Positions 18,169 through 27,211 are shown, numbered from the stretch's first letter. The stretch is DNA of 64,000 bases from Bacillota bacterium (GCA_017577895.1 PKQY01000003.1:1-64000); one strand, 5' to 3'. Notes: generated by a model from the sequence alone, not told the origin. A program made the numbers and translations.

Positions 18169-18193
18169 GAAACGTTGTTTCGCAAAGTGAAAC
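18169..18193. promoter_or_regulatory. Likely IclR-family autoregulatory operator
   Basis: TGAAACGTTGTTTCG forms the palindrome GAAAC-GTT-GTTTC (18169-18181); a third half-site GAAAC follows at 18189-18193. The form resembles binding sites of IclR/KdgR-type regulators (TGAAAC-N3-GTTTCA). It overlaps the predicted early transcript of the adjacent IclR gene, consistent with self-repression. Confidence 0.55.
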
Positions 18194-18217
18194 CTGTAGC
18201 GGCAGGGGGACCATCCG

Positions 18218-18961
18218 ATGAAGGAAGAAAAGCCGACTGTCCGTTCCGTCGATCGGGCATTGGACATTTTGCTTTGCTTCCGCCATCAGCGGGAATTGAG
18301 TTTGACCGACATTGCCAAACAACTGTCCCTGCACAAAAGCACGGTGTATCGGCTGTTGCAAGTGCTGGAGCAGCGACATTTCGTCCAGCGGGATCCGGTC
18401 ACCGAAAAATACCGGCTCGGCCACAGCATCTGGGATTTGGCCTCTTCCATCGGCCAGGAAGAATGGACCGATTTGCTGTTGCCAGAAATGCGCAAACTGC
18501 GTGACACCGTCGGGGAAACCATCAGTCTGTACGTCAAAAGCGGCTTGGAGCGGGTCCGCGTTCAAGCCGTCCAAAGCACGCAGGAAATTCGGCGGGTCGT
18601 TCGGGTCGGCGACCGCTTCCCCCTTTTCGGCGGCGCCGGCAGCAAAGTGCTGTTGGCCTATTCCACTCCCGAGGAACAGCAGGCGGTTTTCAACCATCCG
18701 GAATTTCCCGCCCACTGGTCCAAAGAACGGCTGAAAAACGAATTGCAATTCGTCCGTGAACACGGTTACGCTTACAGCATCGGCGAACGGGAACCGGAAG
18801 CGGCGGCGGTGGCGGCTCCCATCTTCAAAGGCAAGGAGGTCATTGCCGCGTTGGCCATTTCCGGTCCGATTCAACGGTTCACCCCGGAAAAAATTCCGTG
18901 GTTCGCCGAACATGTCAAAGCAGCCGCGGAACAGATGAGCCGCATGTTGCAATTCCATTGA
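18218..18961 (+). CDS. IclR family transcriptional regulator
   Basis: A 247-residue regulator with an N-terminal winged helix (SVDRALDILLCF, LSLTDIAKQLSLHKSTVYRL) and a C-terminal effector-binding GAF-like domain that includes GAGSKVLLAY. IclR proteins usually control catabolic operons in response to a small acid or intermediate. The start ATG lies behind GCAGGGGG. A palindrome in its own leader suggests autoregulation. It is followed 18 bp later by trpS, so the two may share a transcript; nothing in the protein points to tryptophan. Confidence 0.9.
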   Translation: MKEEKPTVRSVDRALDILLCFRHQRELSLTDIAKQLSLHKSTVYRLLQVLEQRHFVQRDPVTEKYRLGHSIWDLASSIGQEEWTDLLLPEMRKLRDTVGETISLYVKSGLERVRVQAVQSTQEIRRVVRVGDRFPLFGGAGSKVLLAYSTPEEQQAVFNHPEFPAHWSKERLKNELQFVREHGYAYSIGEREPEAAAVAAPIFKGKEVIAALAISGPIQRFTPEKIPWFAEHVKAAAEQMSRMLQFH

Positions 18962-18979
18962 CGAAGAGGTGAAGCGACG

Positions 18980-19963
18980 TTGAAACGCATTTATTTTTCT
19001 GGCATCCAACCGAGCGGTGAAATCACCTTGGGCAATTATTTGGGCGCCATGCGGCGGTTCGTGTCCATGCAAGATGAGGCAGACTGCATTTTTTGCATCG
19101 TGGACCTACACGCCCTGACCGTGCCGCAAGATCCCGAAAAACTGCGCAACGCCATCCGCCAACTGGCCGCCTTTTATTTGGCCGCCGGCATCGATCCGGA
19201 ACGCACCATTCTCTTTGTCCAGTCCCACGTGCCGGAACACGCCCAGCTCGGGTGGCTCATGCAGTGCATCGCCTATATGGGAGAAATGGAGCGGATGACC
19301 CAGTTTAAAGAAAAATCGGCGGGCAAAGCGGCCGTCTCGGTCGGCCTGTTCACGTACCCCGCCTTAATGGCCGCCGACATCTTGTTGTATCAGGCGACCC
19401 ACGTGCCCGTCGGCGAAGACCAAAAACAACACGTCGAACTGACCCGGGATTTGGCGGAACGCTTCAACCGCCGCTTCGGTGAAACGTTTACGGTGCCTGA
19501 ACCGCTCATCCCCGATTTTGGCGGCCGGATTATGAGTCTGGACGACCCGACGAAAAAAATGAGCAAAAGCAACCCGAATCCCAACAGCAAAATTTTGCTG
19601 CAGGACGAACCGGACGTCATCCGGAAAAAAATCCGCCGGGCGGTTACCGATTCGGAAGCCGTCGTCCGCTATGACAAAGAAAAGAAACCGGCCATCAGCA
19701 ATTTGTTGACCATTTACGCCTTGCTTTCCGGCGAGCCCATGGCTGCCATTGAGCAGCGCTACGCCGGACAAGGATACGGCACGTTCAAAAACGACTTGGC
19801 GGAATTGTTGATCGAAAAACTCGCACCGCTCCAAGAGCGCTACCGCGAATGGCTGAACAGCCCCGAGCTCGACACCGTGCTGCAAATAGGGGCAGAAAAA
19901 GCTTCCCGCATCGCCGCCCGCACAATGGACCTCGTCAAAGAACGGATGGGCATCAAGATTTAA
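18980..19963 (+). CDS. trpS: Tryptophanyl-tRNA synthetase
   Basis: Class I synthetase charging tRNA-Trp. The HIGH-type motif appears as PSGEITLGNYLGA near the N-terminus and the KMSKS loop as KKMSKSNPN near residue 195; GEDQKQH and the length of 327 residues are typical. The start is TTG with GAGGTGAAG upstream. No T-box leader was seen; it is close behind an IclR gene and ends at a strong terminator. Confidence 0.95.
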   Translation: MKRIYFSGIQPSGEITLGNYLGAMRRFVSMQDEADCIFCIVDLHALTVPQDPEKLRNAIRQLAAFYLAAGIDPERTILFVQSHVPEHAQLGWLMQCIAYMGEMERMTQFKEKSAGKAAVSVGLFTYPALMAADILLYQATHVPVGEDQKQHVELTRDLAERFNRRFGETFTVPEPLIPDFGGRIMSLDDPTKKMSKSNPNPNSKILLQDEPDVIRKKIRRAVTDSEAVVRYDKEKKPAISNLLTIYALLSGEPMAAIEQRYAGQGYGTFKNDLAELLIEKLAPLQERYREWLNSPELDTVLQIGAEKASRIAARTMDLVKERMGIKI

Positions 19964-19983
19964 CACATCAAGATGGAACAACA

Positions 19984-20031
19984 AAGGCCGTCCTTACGTG
20001 GCAGGATGCCACACAAGGACGGCCCGTTTTA
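19984..20031 (+). terminator. Terminator after trpS
   Basis: GGCCGTCCTT and AAGGACGGCC pair around a loop that itself forms GTGGCAGGATGCCAC, followed by CGTTTTATT. The right end overlaps the stop codon of the convergent EAL gene, so it may serve both directions weakly. Confidence 0.85.
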
Positions 20032-20817
20032 TTGAAGCAAATGGCGGAAGCAGTGCAGGTCGGTGCTTGGCACACCAAACAGATAGCCTTGAGTCAAATC
20101 GACCCCCATTTTCGTCAACTGCTCCGCCTCCGCCTCCGATTCCACCCCTTCGGCCAACACCAACGCCCCGATTTCGCGGGCGTATTGCAAAACGATTTCC
20201 ACCAGTTTTTGTTGTCTCTCCCGTTGATGGATATCGCGAACGATGGACCGATCGACTTTGATGATGTGCGGCTGTATGTAAACGATCGTCTGCAAACTGT
20301 TGTACCCCGTGCCAAAATCGTCGATGGCAATGTGAAACCCTTTTTCGTTGAAACACGTCAACACGTACTCGAACTGGTCGAAATCGTGAATGGCCCCTTG
20401 TTCGGTGATTTCCAATACGATTTGCTGCGGCGACAAACGGTGTTCCCGGAGCATGTCCAACGTCTCTTGGGAATGGCACCCCGGTATATCCAGTGCATCG
20501 GGATGCACGTTGAGAAACAGTTTCATCGTCCGGAACGCTTCATCATCCGCCGCTGCTTCCGCGAACCGGCGGATGCCGAGTTGGCGGCAAACCCGATCCA
20601 AATCCGACACTTGCTTCACGGCACTGGCAAACCGATACAAGTCGCTGGCATCGGCAAATTCCGGCGCCGCATGCGGACGATTCAACACTTCAAATCCAAT
20701 GGCCCGCCGGCTTTTTAACTCCACAATCGGCTGAAAATACGTCACCAAGTTGCAATCGGCGATGAGACGATCCAAGGCCCGGATTCGATCATCATGGCTG
20801 TAATGTGATCTGTCCAT
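20029..20817 (-). CDS. EAL domain protein, c-di-GMP phosphodiesterase
   Basis: A 262-residue stand-alone EAL domain with no sensor, GGDEF or membrane part. The signature glutamate is in GFEVLNRP (Glu43, EVL in place of EAL), followed by NVHP, LEITEQ, IDDFGTGYNS, KVDRS and AEGVES, so the metal and catalytic residues appear complete and hydrolysis of c-di-GMP is likely. It faces away from a small membrane-protein gene. Confidence 0.88.
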   Translation of the reverse strand: MDRSHYSHDDRIRALDRLIADCNLVTYFQPIVELKSRRAIGFEVLNRPHAAPEFADASDLYRFASAVKQVSDLDRVCRQLGIRRFAEAAADDEAFRTMKLFLNVHPDALDIPGCHSQETLDMLREHRLSPQQIVLEITEQGAIHDFDQFEYVLTCFNEKGFHIAIDDFGTGYNSLQTIVYIQPHIIKVDRSIVRDIHQRERQQKLVEIVLQYAREIGALVLAEGVESEAEAEQLTKMGVDLTQGYLFGVPSTDLHCFRHLLQ

Positions 20818-21030
20818 GGTTAAATCTGATTCCTTTCTTCAGTCAAAAACATCCTTCATATTGATCATTGTCGAACTTTTGCATCGGCTGTATCGATGTT
20901 TTGTTTCCTAATTTCTGGTTTTATTAAAAAAGAATTTCTACAAGGATGTCTGAAATTCCTGCCGGTTCGACGAAAAACCTTCTCATGACCTTATCCACTG
21001 TGGTCATACTAAAAGCGAGGTGGGCTCCAC
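20818..21030. other. AT-rich divergent intergenic region
   Basis: 213 bases between the EAL gene and a 44-residue ORF. It is clearly AT-richer than its surroundings and presumably holds divergent promoters. No convincing palindrome, riboswitch or additional ORF was seen. Confidence 0.5.
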
Positions 21031-21165
21031 ATGAAAACGTACTTTGAGGAATGGTTGACCGACACGTTGTTCGTCATTGCCTTGGTCGTTCTCTCGCTGG
21101 CTGTCATCGGCTATTTCACGTGGCAGCGCATCCGTCACCCGGAAAAATACAAAAACAAAAAGTGA
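21031..21165 (+). CDS. Small single-pass membrane protein (44 residues)
   Basis: ATG at 21031 follows GCGAGGTG at 10-base spacing. The product has one membrane helix (about residues 13-29, FVIALVVLSLAVIGYF) and a basic tail ending HPEKYKNKK. Family not recognised. It is too short for usual ORF filters but has normal start signals and codon use. A further small ORF begins 2 bases after its stop. Confidence 0.55.
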   Translation: MKTYFEEWLTDTLFVIALVVLSLAVIGYFTWQRIRHPEKYKNKK

Positions 21166-21167
21166 TC

Positions 21168-21392
21168 GTGTCAGACCAAGGGGACGCTGCGGCAAAAATT
21201 CCCATCGTCCTGACCGTAAAAAAATCCGGCAACGTGTGGCGGATCACCGACGTTCAAACCGGTCATGAAACTAGCGAGCGCTGTTTGATATCCATGAACG
21301 ATACGGTTTCCGCCTTACGTTGCCGACGAGCTGGAAAAGGATACTCTGTGATCGAACAACAATGGGAAGGGCGGGCATGGACGGGAATTTAA
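21168..21392 (+). CDS. Small hypothetical protein, possibly YusG/DUF2553-like
   Basis: A frame of 74 codons from GTG at 21168 to 21392. The middle part (WRITDVQTGHETSERC) faintly recalls the short DUF2553 proteins such as YusG; this is weak. No good ribosome binding site precedes the GTG, so translation would depend on coupling to the 44-residue ORF just upstream. The last four bases overlap the convergent crotonase gene. Confidence 0.35.
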   Translation: MSDQGDAAAKIPIVLTVKKSGNVWRITDVQTGHETSERCLISMNDTVSALRCRRAGKGYSVIEQQWEGRAWTGI

Positions 21393-22162
21393 CGGCCTTT
21401 GAAGACGGGCGGCCGTTTTTCTAGTGTCGCCTGGGACGCTTCCCAATGATCTTCGGTCTCCCACAACGCGGCAAAATGCTCCCGTTCCAACGCCTGCGCT
21501 TCGGCCATCGGCAACGAGCGCCACGATTGCAACAGGCGCTTGAACGAACGGACGGCCAACGGCGGCAGCGCCTTGATTTTGTCCACCAGCGCTTCCACTT
21601 GTTCTTCCAGTTCCTCCCTTGGCGCCACGCCATGGACCAGCCCCATGGCCAGCGCTTCCGCCGCCGTCAGCTTTTCCCCGAGCAGTAACACCCGTGCCGC
21701 CTGGGCGTAGCCGACCAGTGACAACAAGCGGGCGCCGCTCCCCCAACCGGTCACCAGCCCCATTTGCACTTGTTTGAACTGCAGCGTGGCCTCTTCGGCC
21801 ATGATCCGGAAGTCACACGCCAGGGCCACTTCGCAGCCGCCGCCTAACGCGTGGCCGTTCACCATGGCCACCACCGGCACAGGAAATTGTTCCAGACGGT
21901 TTAACACATCCTGATACCGCCGGGACATCCAACGGGCCGCTTCTTGTCCCCGCAGTTGGGCAAATTGCTTCAAGTCCCCGCCGGAAATGAACACCCGATC
22001 GCCTCCCCCGGTCAGTACCAACGCCCGCAACGATTCATCTTTTTCCAATTCCATCAACACTTCTTCCAATTCGGCCAACGTCTCAAAATTCAGCGCATTG
22101 CGCGCCTCGGGCCGATCAATCGTCAACTTCACCCAACTGTCCCGCCGCTCTTGCCGTATCAT
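21389..22162 (-). CDS. Enoyl-CoA hydratase/isomerase family protein (crotonase)
   Basis: A 257-residue crotonase fold protein. The oxyanion-hole segments are SGGDLKQF and GHALGGGCEVAL. The first active-site glutamate (GGGCE) is kept, but the second is replaced: KQVQMGLVTGWG has Gln where PE is usual. That QMGLVTGWG form recalls the ethylmalonyl-CoA decarboxylase-like branch of the family more than true hydratases, so the reaction is uncertain. ATG follows ACAGGAGGG. It lies just after the ddh terminator. Confidence 0.85.
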   Translation of the reverse strand: MIRQERRDSWVKLTIDRPEARNALNFETLAELEEVLMELEKDESLRALVLTGGGDRVFISGGDLKQFAQLRGQEAARWMSRRYQDVLNRLEQFPVPVVAMVNGHALGGGCEVALACDFRIMAEEATLQFKQVQMGLVTGWGSGARLLSLVGYAQAARVLLLGEKLTAAEALAMGLVHGVAPREELEEQVEALVDKIKALPPLAVRSFKRLLQSWRSLPMAEAQALEREHFAALWETEDHWEASQATLEKRPPVFKGR

Positions 22163-22194
22163 GGAAAACCCTCCTGTCCATGATGTGTTGCGTC

Positions 22195-22233
22195 ACAAAA
22201 AACGCCCTCTTGTCGGTCCCGCCGACAAGAGGG
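22195..22233 (-). terminator. Terminator of the PBP/ddh operon
   Basis: On the minus strand CCCTCTTGTCGG and CCGACAAGAGGG form a perfect 12-bp stem with a 5-base loop, followed by CGTTTTTTG. It is 11 bases after the ddh stop. Confidence 0.93.
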
Positions 22234-22243
22234 ATAACCGTTG

Positions 22244-23161
22244 TTACACGAGCCGGCCGATCAACGCATCCCGGTCGCCGTACAGAAAATCGATGAGCGG
22301 GATTTCGATCAACGTATACGCCCCCGGCCGTTGCCGCATCGCCGCCCGGGCGGCGGCAATCATCACTTGCGACGTCAGCGCCGGGTTGTTGATCCGCATT
22401 TCGTATTTGAACAGCTGATTTTGCGTTTGTCCTGAGACGCCTTTGCGTTCAATGACGACGCCGTGACCCCGGTCGAGGAGCGTGCGGACGTCGGGCACTT
22501 GCACGACGTGGGTTTCGTCGTGAACAAAATACGGGTCTTGTAAAATCTGGGCTTTCACAGTTTCAAAATCGGCCCCATCCTCCAGTTCCACGTAAACCAT
22601 CCGCCGGTGCAGGCCTGTCCCCACCGGGATGGTGAGCGACAACGCGTCTTTCACACCGTCAATGGCTTTCACCGCCACCGTATGTCCCATGCTCATGCCC
22701 GGTCCGAAATTCGTGTACGTGATGCCATAAGGAGCCATGATTTCCAAAATGGCCCGAATCATAGAATCGGTGCCCGGATCCCAACCGGCCGCAAACACCG
22801 CCACGCTCTCATGGGCTTTGGCCACTTCATCCAACTGGTGCCGAACTTGAACAATCTCGCTGTGGATATCGAAGCTGTCGACCGTGCGAATGCCTTTGGC
22901 CAACAATTGTTTGGCAATGGCCGGCGTTTCCCGCGTCGGGGTACAAAGCACCGCCACATCGACGGGAGACAATTCATCCACATCGGCCACCACCGGCACC
23001 CCTTGCAGTTCCTTCGGCAGCGGCTGGTTCAAGGATGACGGCCGCCGCACGACACCGGCCAGCTCCATATCCGGCGCCGCCTCTACCGCCTGCAGCGCGT
23101 ATTGGCCGATATTCCCGTATCCGACAATGGCGATCCGAATCGGTCGATTCAATTGCGTCAT
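22244..23161 (-). CDS. ddh: meso-Diaminopimelate D-dehydrogenase
   Basis: NADP enzyme that interconverts tetrahydrodipicolinate and meso-DAP in one step, giving a short route to lysine and peptidoglycan DAP. The 305 residues begin with a Rossmann motif (IRIAIVGYGNIGQYA) and contain the family blocks SFDIH, AGWDPGTDSM and GPGMSMGHTV. The start overlaps the stop of the upstream penicillin-binding protein by 4 bp, so the two wall-related genes are translationally coupled. Many Bacillales use other DAP routes, which makes this placement informative. Confidence 0.9.
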   Translation of the reverse strand: MTQLNRPIRIAIVGYGNIGQYALQAVEAAPDMELAGVVRRPSSLNQPLPKELQGVPVVADVDELSPVDVAVLCTPTRETPAIAKQLLAKGIRTVDSFDIHSEIVQVRHQLDEVAKAHESVAVFAAGWDPGTDSMIRAILEIMAPYGITYTNFGPGMSMGHTVAVKAIDGVKDALSLTIPVGTGLHRRMVYVELEDGADFETVKAQILQDPYFVHDETHVVQVPDVRTLLDRGHGVVIERKGVSGQTQNQLFKYEMRINNPALTSQVMIAAARAAMRQRPGAYTLIEIPLIDFLYGDRDALIGRLV

Positions 23162-24993
23162 CGTATTTCCCCTTTCCTTATCCCGGTTTCTCCAATTTCT
23201 GAACGATTGGATTTTACCACGTCAGCGGCCAGATGGTCCATGATGTGTAAAAAAACCGAAATCGCCTTATTTTTTTCTTCCGCCGGCGTGTCGATGCTGA
23301 CCACCGCCACGGCATAGCGGGGTGAGTCGGCCGGTCCGTATCCGACAAACCACTGGTTATCAGTCTTCCCTTTCACGTATTCACCGGTGCCGCTCTTCCC
23401 GGCCAACGGCCAGCGGGCTGTCTGCAACGCCACGCCGGTCCCTTCTTCCACCACTTTCCGCAACAGCACCTGCAACTGCCGGATGGTGTCCGGCGACAAC
23501 GGCAACACGCCACGGTGTTGCGGCGCAAATTCCGTCAGCACTTCCCCGTTGCGGTAGTGGAGCGACTGGACCAGACGGGGCGCCACGGCTGAGCCGTCCC
23601 GGGCGATGGCCGCCACCAAATAAGCGGCCTGCAGCGGCGTGATCTGGACATCGCGCTGTCCGATGGCCGTATGGGCCAAGACCCCGCCGTCGTTGTGGGG
23701 CGTTCCGGAAGCAAACAGTTGTCCCGGATCTTCCCCGTCAATCTGGCGAAAATCGGTTAATTTGAACAATCTCTCGGTCTGCCAACCGACTGGCTCCAGC
23801 AGCCCCAACCGGGCGGCGTATTGTTGCAGTTTGTCTCCGCCCAACTGGACCGCCACCTGGGCAAAGGCCACGTTGCACGAATGGGCAAAGGCTTCGGCGA
23901 ACGTCAACGGGCCGTGTCCGTCCTTTTTCCAGCAGGAAATGTGATGCGTCTCCCAACGGCCGTCGCAATAAAAGAGCGTATCGGCGTCCACCAACCCTTC
24001 TTCCAACGCGGCAGCCGCCACCACCAGTTTGAAGACGGAACCGGGAATCGTCTGCTTCACCGCCAGGTTGTTCCAGGCCGCCGAGGTCGGTTGGACGTGG
24101 CGGGGATCGAAGTCGGGCCGGCTGGCCATGGCCAAAATATCGCCGTTGGCAATGTCCAACACGACGGCGGCGCCTTTTTGGACACCGAATTCGTCCAACG
24201 CATGTTCCGTCATCCGCTGCACGTCCAGATCGATGGTCGTTCGGACAGTCAGCGGCGTTTCGTCGTTGTCCGTTGACTTCAAGCCGGTATAACCGCCCAA
24301 CAGCGGATTCCCCCGTCCGTCCACCGTAATGACGAACCGCTGTCGTTGGCCGCCAATTCCCCCTTGCAAAAACACCTCAAAGGCCCGTTCCAAGCCAGCC
24401 TGTCCCACTGGCACATCGCTGGTGATGACCCCTTGTGCCAATTCTTCCCGGTACAGCCGTTCCACTTGCGCCGGATCTTGGCTAACGTACCCCACCACGT
24501 GCTTGGCCGCCATGTCCTCCCCGTAGCGGGTCGGAAAGGGCGCCACCATGGCCCCGGGCAACGCCGCTGCCAAAAGACGAGAAACTTGCGACGCCGTGAG
24601 ATACACCGGACGGCCGGTCTCAAGATCCCGCAAAAAATCGGGTCCGTTGAGACGCGCCACGGCCGCTTGCAGCCGCTCCACCGGCCACGCGAGGGCCGCC
24701 GCCAGCCGGTTCCACTGCTGAAACGACGCATTTTTCCAGTGGTGCGGAAAAAGCAATAACCCTTTTGGCGGCCGCCCCAACAAGGAAATTCCGTGCCGAT
24801 CCTCGATCTGTCCCCGCACGGGGGCGGTGACGATGATTTTTTCTTGTTGCCGCCGGGCCGCTTCAATCAAATTCACTCGGTGCAAGCCGAACTGTTCCGT
24901 ATCGCCGATTTGAATGACGTACAGCCGATACAACAGAAACGCAAGCGCCGACAAAAACGAACAGCCCAAAATGAAAAACCGTCGTCGAAGCAT
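23158..24993 (-). CDS. pbpI: Class B penicillin-binding protein (PbpI-like transpeptidase)
   Basis: Monofunctional transpeptidase that cross-links peptidoglycan. One N-terminal membrane anchor (residues 6-29) precedes a dimerisation domain and the penicillin-binding domain. Active-site motifs are SVFK (Ser319), SCN (about 372-374) and KSGTG (about 540). The position next to udk matches pbpI (yrrR) of B. subtilis, so the symbol rests on synteny. It overlaps ddh by 4 bp, an arrangement not known to me from B. subtilis. Confidence 0.88.
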   Translation of the reverse strand: MLRRRFFILGCSFLSALAFLLYRLYVIQIGDTEQFGLHRVNLIEAARRQQEKIIVTAPVRGQIEDRHGISLLGRPPKGLLLFPHHWKNASFQQWNRLAAALAWPVERLQAAVARLNGPDFLRDLETGRPVYLTASQVSRLLAAALPGAMVAPFPTRYGEDMAAKHVVGYVSQDPAQVERLYREELAQGVITSDVPVGQAGLERAFEVFLQGGIGGQRQRFVITVDGRGNPLLGGYTGLKSTDNDETPLTVRTTIDLDVQRMTEHALDEFGVQKGAAVVLDIANGDILAMASRPDFDPRHVQPTSAAWNNLAVKQTIPGSVFKLVVAAAALEEGLVDADTLFYCDGRWETHHISCWKKDGHGPLTFAEAFAHSCNVAFAQVAVQLGGDKLQQYAARLGLLEPVGWQTERLFKLTDFRQIDGEDPGQLFASGTPHNDGGVLAHTAIGQRDVQITPLQAAYLVAAIARDGSAVAPRLVQSLHYRNGEVLTEFAPQHRGVLPLSPDTIRQLQVLLRKVVEEGTGVALQTARWPLAGKSGTGEYVKGKTDNQWFVGYGPADSPRYAVAVVSIDTPAEEKNKAISVFLHIMDHLAADVVKSNRSEIGETGIRKGEIR

Positions 24994-25050
24994 GGCGAAA
25001 ACTCCTCATGACAGCCATCTTCTTTCCATTTTGGGCTGGGTACGCCGGTT

Positions 25051-25713
25051 TTAAACCGGGTGCGGCCGATCCGCGGTAGACCCGTTCCGTTTTTTCCGCT
25101 CATCCAACATGCTGCGAATTTTCGTCACCAACAGATCGATGGCCACCCGATTTTGACCGCCTTCCGGGATAATGATGTCGGCATACCGACGGGTCGGTTC
25201 CACAAACTGGCGGTGCATCGGCCGCACCGTGGTCAAATATTGATCGATGACCGACTGCATGCTCCGGCCGCGGCGGCGCATGTCCCGACGGAGTCGGCGG
25301 ATAAACCGCACATCGGCATCGGTGTCGACGTACACCTTGATGTCCATCAACTGGCGCAGCCGGGCATCTTCCAACACGAGGATGCCTTCCACGATGACCA
25401 CGTCTTTCGGCTGCACCAGAATCGTCCGCTTGGACCGGGTATGCCGGGTGAAATCGTACACCGGCTTCTGGATAGGCTTGTACTGCAGCAGACGCTCCAA
25501 ATGTTGCAACAACAAGTCGTTGTCGTACGCCAGCGGATGGTCGTAGTTCGTCTTTTTCCGTTCTTCCAACGGGATATGGTCCTGGCTTTTGTAATAGCTG
25601 TCCTGTTCCAAAATCAAGCCGTGGGCCGGGTTCACTTGCCGAAGAATTTCCCGCGCCACCGTCGACTTTCCCGAACCGGAGCCCCCCGCCACCCCTATGA
25701 CGATCGGTTTCAT
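25051..25713 (-). CDS. udk: Uridine/cytidine kinase
   Basis: Pyrimidine salvage kinase phosphorylating uridine and cytidine. The P-loop is GGSGSGKSTVA at the N-terminus, followed by DSYYK, NYDHPLA and YDFTRHTR blocks; length of 220 residues is standard. The frame extends to a GTG at 25746, but ATG at 25713 gives the normal start MKPIVIGVAGG. It lies between mltG (upstream) and pbpI (downstream) as in B. subtilis; greA and the yrrMNO genes found there are absent here. Confidence 0.94.
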   Translation of the reverse strand: MKPIVIGVAGGSGSGKSTVAREILRQVNPAHGLILEQDSYYKSQDHIPLEERKKTNYDHPLAYDNDLLLQHLERLLQYKPIQKPVYDFTRHTRSKRTILVQPKDVVIVEGILVLEDARLRQLMDIKVYVDTDADVRFIRRLRRDMRRRGRSMQSVIDQYLTTVRPMHRQFVEPTRRYADIIIPEGGQNRVAIDLLVTKIRSMLDERKKRNGSTADRPHPV

Positions 25714-25761
25714 GCTGGCCTTCTCTCCCTCCTTCCCCTGCGACACATCCTTCGGGTCCGC

Positions 25762-26826
25762 TCACGGTTGTCCAGTCCGACGCCGCTCATTTTGGCGGCT
25801 CATGGCAATGTTTTTTTCGTGTTCGGCATGGGTTTCGGCAAAGTAATGTTCATCGGTCCCGTCTTTTTTCGTCACATAAAAAAAATACCGATGGGCTTGG
25901 GGATACAAGACAGCTTCCAACGAAAGCTCACCCGGCGCACCGATGGGTCCCGGCGGCAGCCCTTCATACACATACGTGTTATACGGATCGTCGATTTCCA
26001 AGTCGCGATACGTCAGCCGTTCCTTCGGCTCGCCCAAAATGTATTGCACCGTGGCGTCAATCTGCAGCAACCAGTTTTCGTTGAGCCGGTTCCACAGGAC
26101 GCCGGCGATGACCGGACGTTCCTTGTCGACTTTTGCTTCCCGCTCGACCAAAGAAGCCATCGTCACCCACTGATGGACGCTGAGCCCCAGATCCCGCAGC
26201 CGTTCTTGCCGCTGGGGGGTCAACTCGCGGGCAAACCGCTCCAGCATCGCCGTGAGCACGGTCACCTCGTCGGCGTCTTTTTCAAATTCATAGGTATCGG
26301 GGAACAAATATCCTTCCAGGCGGTATTTTAAAGGGGCGTCCTTGGGAATATTCCGAACGAAGGGAAACTGGCTGAAGTCGTGTTCCTGAATCAGCGTAAG
26401 GTACCGTTCCCGGCTTCCCAACCCCGCCTCTTCCAGCCGGGCTACGATCTGCTCGATGCGAAACCCTTCCGGGATGGTCACTTTTACCGTCTCCCGAAAC
26501 ACATTGCCTTCCACTAAATCCCGCGTGATTTGGGCGACGTCCGTACCGATGACAAAGCGATATTTTCCCGCCTGCAACCGGTTGCTCACGCCGTGATAAG
26601 CCAAATAATATCGATACACGAAAGCATTCCGTATGAGGCCCTTCTCTTCCAACAGCCGGGCCACCTGCGCCGAACCGTAGCCGGACGGGATTTCCAACAC
26701 CACTGTTTCCCCTACGGCCGTTGTCGGTGGCTGCAATTGGACGTACACATACCCGGCGGCGCCGGCCGCGGCCACGATCACAACAGCCACCCCCGCCAGC
26801 AGCCACCGAATGATTCGTCTGCTCAT
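25762..26826 (-). CDS. mltG: Endolytic peptidoglycan transglycosylase MltG
   Basis: Membrane-anchored lytic transglycosylase that cuts nascent glycan strands. One N-terminal membrane helix (about residues 8-28) is followed by a LysM-like part and the YceG domain; the catalytic glutamate is in SLVEREAKVDKE, followed by GVLWNRL. The ATG at 26826 has GGAGGGG nine bases upstream and is preferred to the ORF limit at 26880. Part of the conserved ireB-ruvX-yrzB-mltG-udk block. Confidence 0.93.
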   Translation of the reverse strand: MSRRIIRWLLAGVAVVIVAAAGAAGYVYVQLQPPTTAVGETVVLEIPSGYGSAQVARLLEEKGLIRNAFVYRYYLAYHGVSNRLQAGKYRFVIGTDVAQITRDLVEGNVFRETVKVTIPEGFRIEQIVARLEEAGLGSRERYLTLIQEHDFSQFPFVRNIPKDAPLKYRLEGYLFPDTYEFEKDADEVTVLTAMLERFARELTPQRQERLRDLGLSVHQWVTMASLVEREAKVDKERPVIAGVLWNRLNENWLLQIDATVQYILGEPKERLTYRDLEIDDPYNTYVYEGLPPGPIGAPGELSLEAVLYPQAHRYFFYVTKKDGTDEHYFAETHAEHEKNIAMSRQNERRRTGQP

Positions 26827-26917
26827 CCACCGCGTCCCCTCCACATCGGCATAAGAAAAGACAAGGTTTCCCTTGTCCATTGTAACAAAAGGGTGTCTAT
26901 TGGCATACTGCCAACAT

Positions 26918-27211
26918 TTATGAATGGTCGTCGTGATCGTCTTCCTGTTCCATCAAGGTGTTGAACATCTCCTCCACCATGTCCCATTCCTCGTCATCTT
27001 CGATGAGGAACAAATCCAAATCGTCGCCGTGTTCCTCATAACGGAACGCATACACTTCCTCTTCTTCGTCGTCCGTTTCTTCGGTCGACACGGCCATCAA
27101 ATATTTCCGACCATCTTCGACCTCGAAGGTCATGATCACTTCAAACGTCTCTTCTCCGCCTTCTTCATCCGGGATGGTAATCAACTCGCCTACTTCCAGC
27201 TTATCGGCCAT
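26918..27211 (-). CDS. yrzB: DUF1292 family protein YrzB
   Basis: A 97-residue, strongly acidic protein of the DUF1292 family (EGGEETFEVIMTFEVEDG, then YLMAVSTEE). Function unknown, but it is kept between ruvX and mltG in most Bacillales. Its start overlaps the end of ruvX by 11 bases, indicating coupling. Confidence 0.92.
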   Translation of the reverse strand: MADKLEVGELITIPDEEGGEETFEVIMTFEVEDGRKYLMAVSTEETDDEEEEVYAFRYEEHGDDLDLFLIEDDEEWDMVEEMFNTLMEQEDDHDDHS

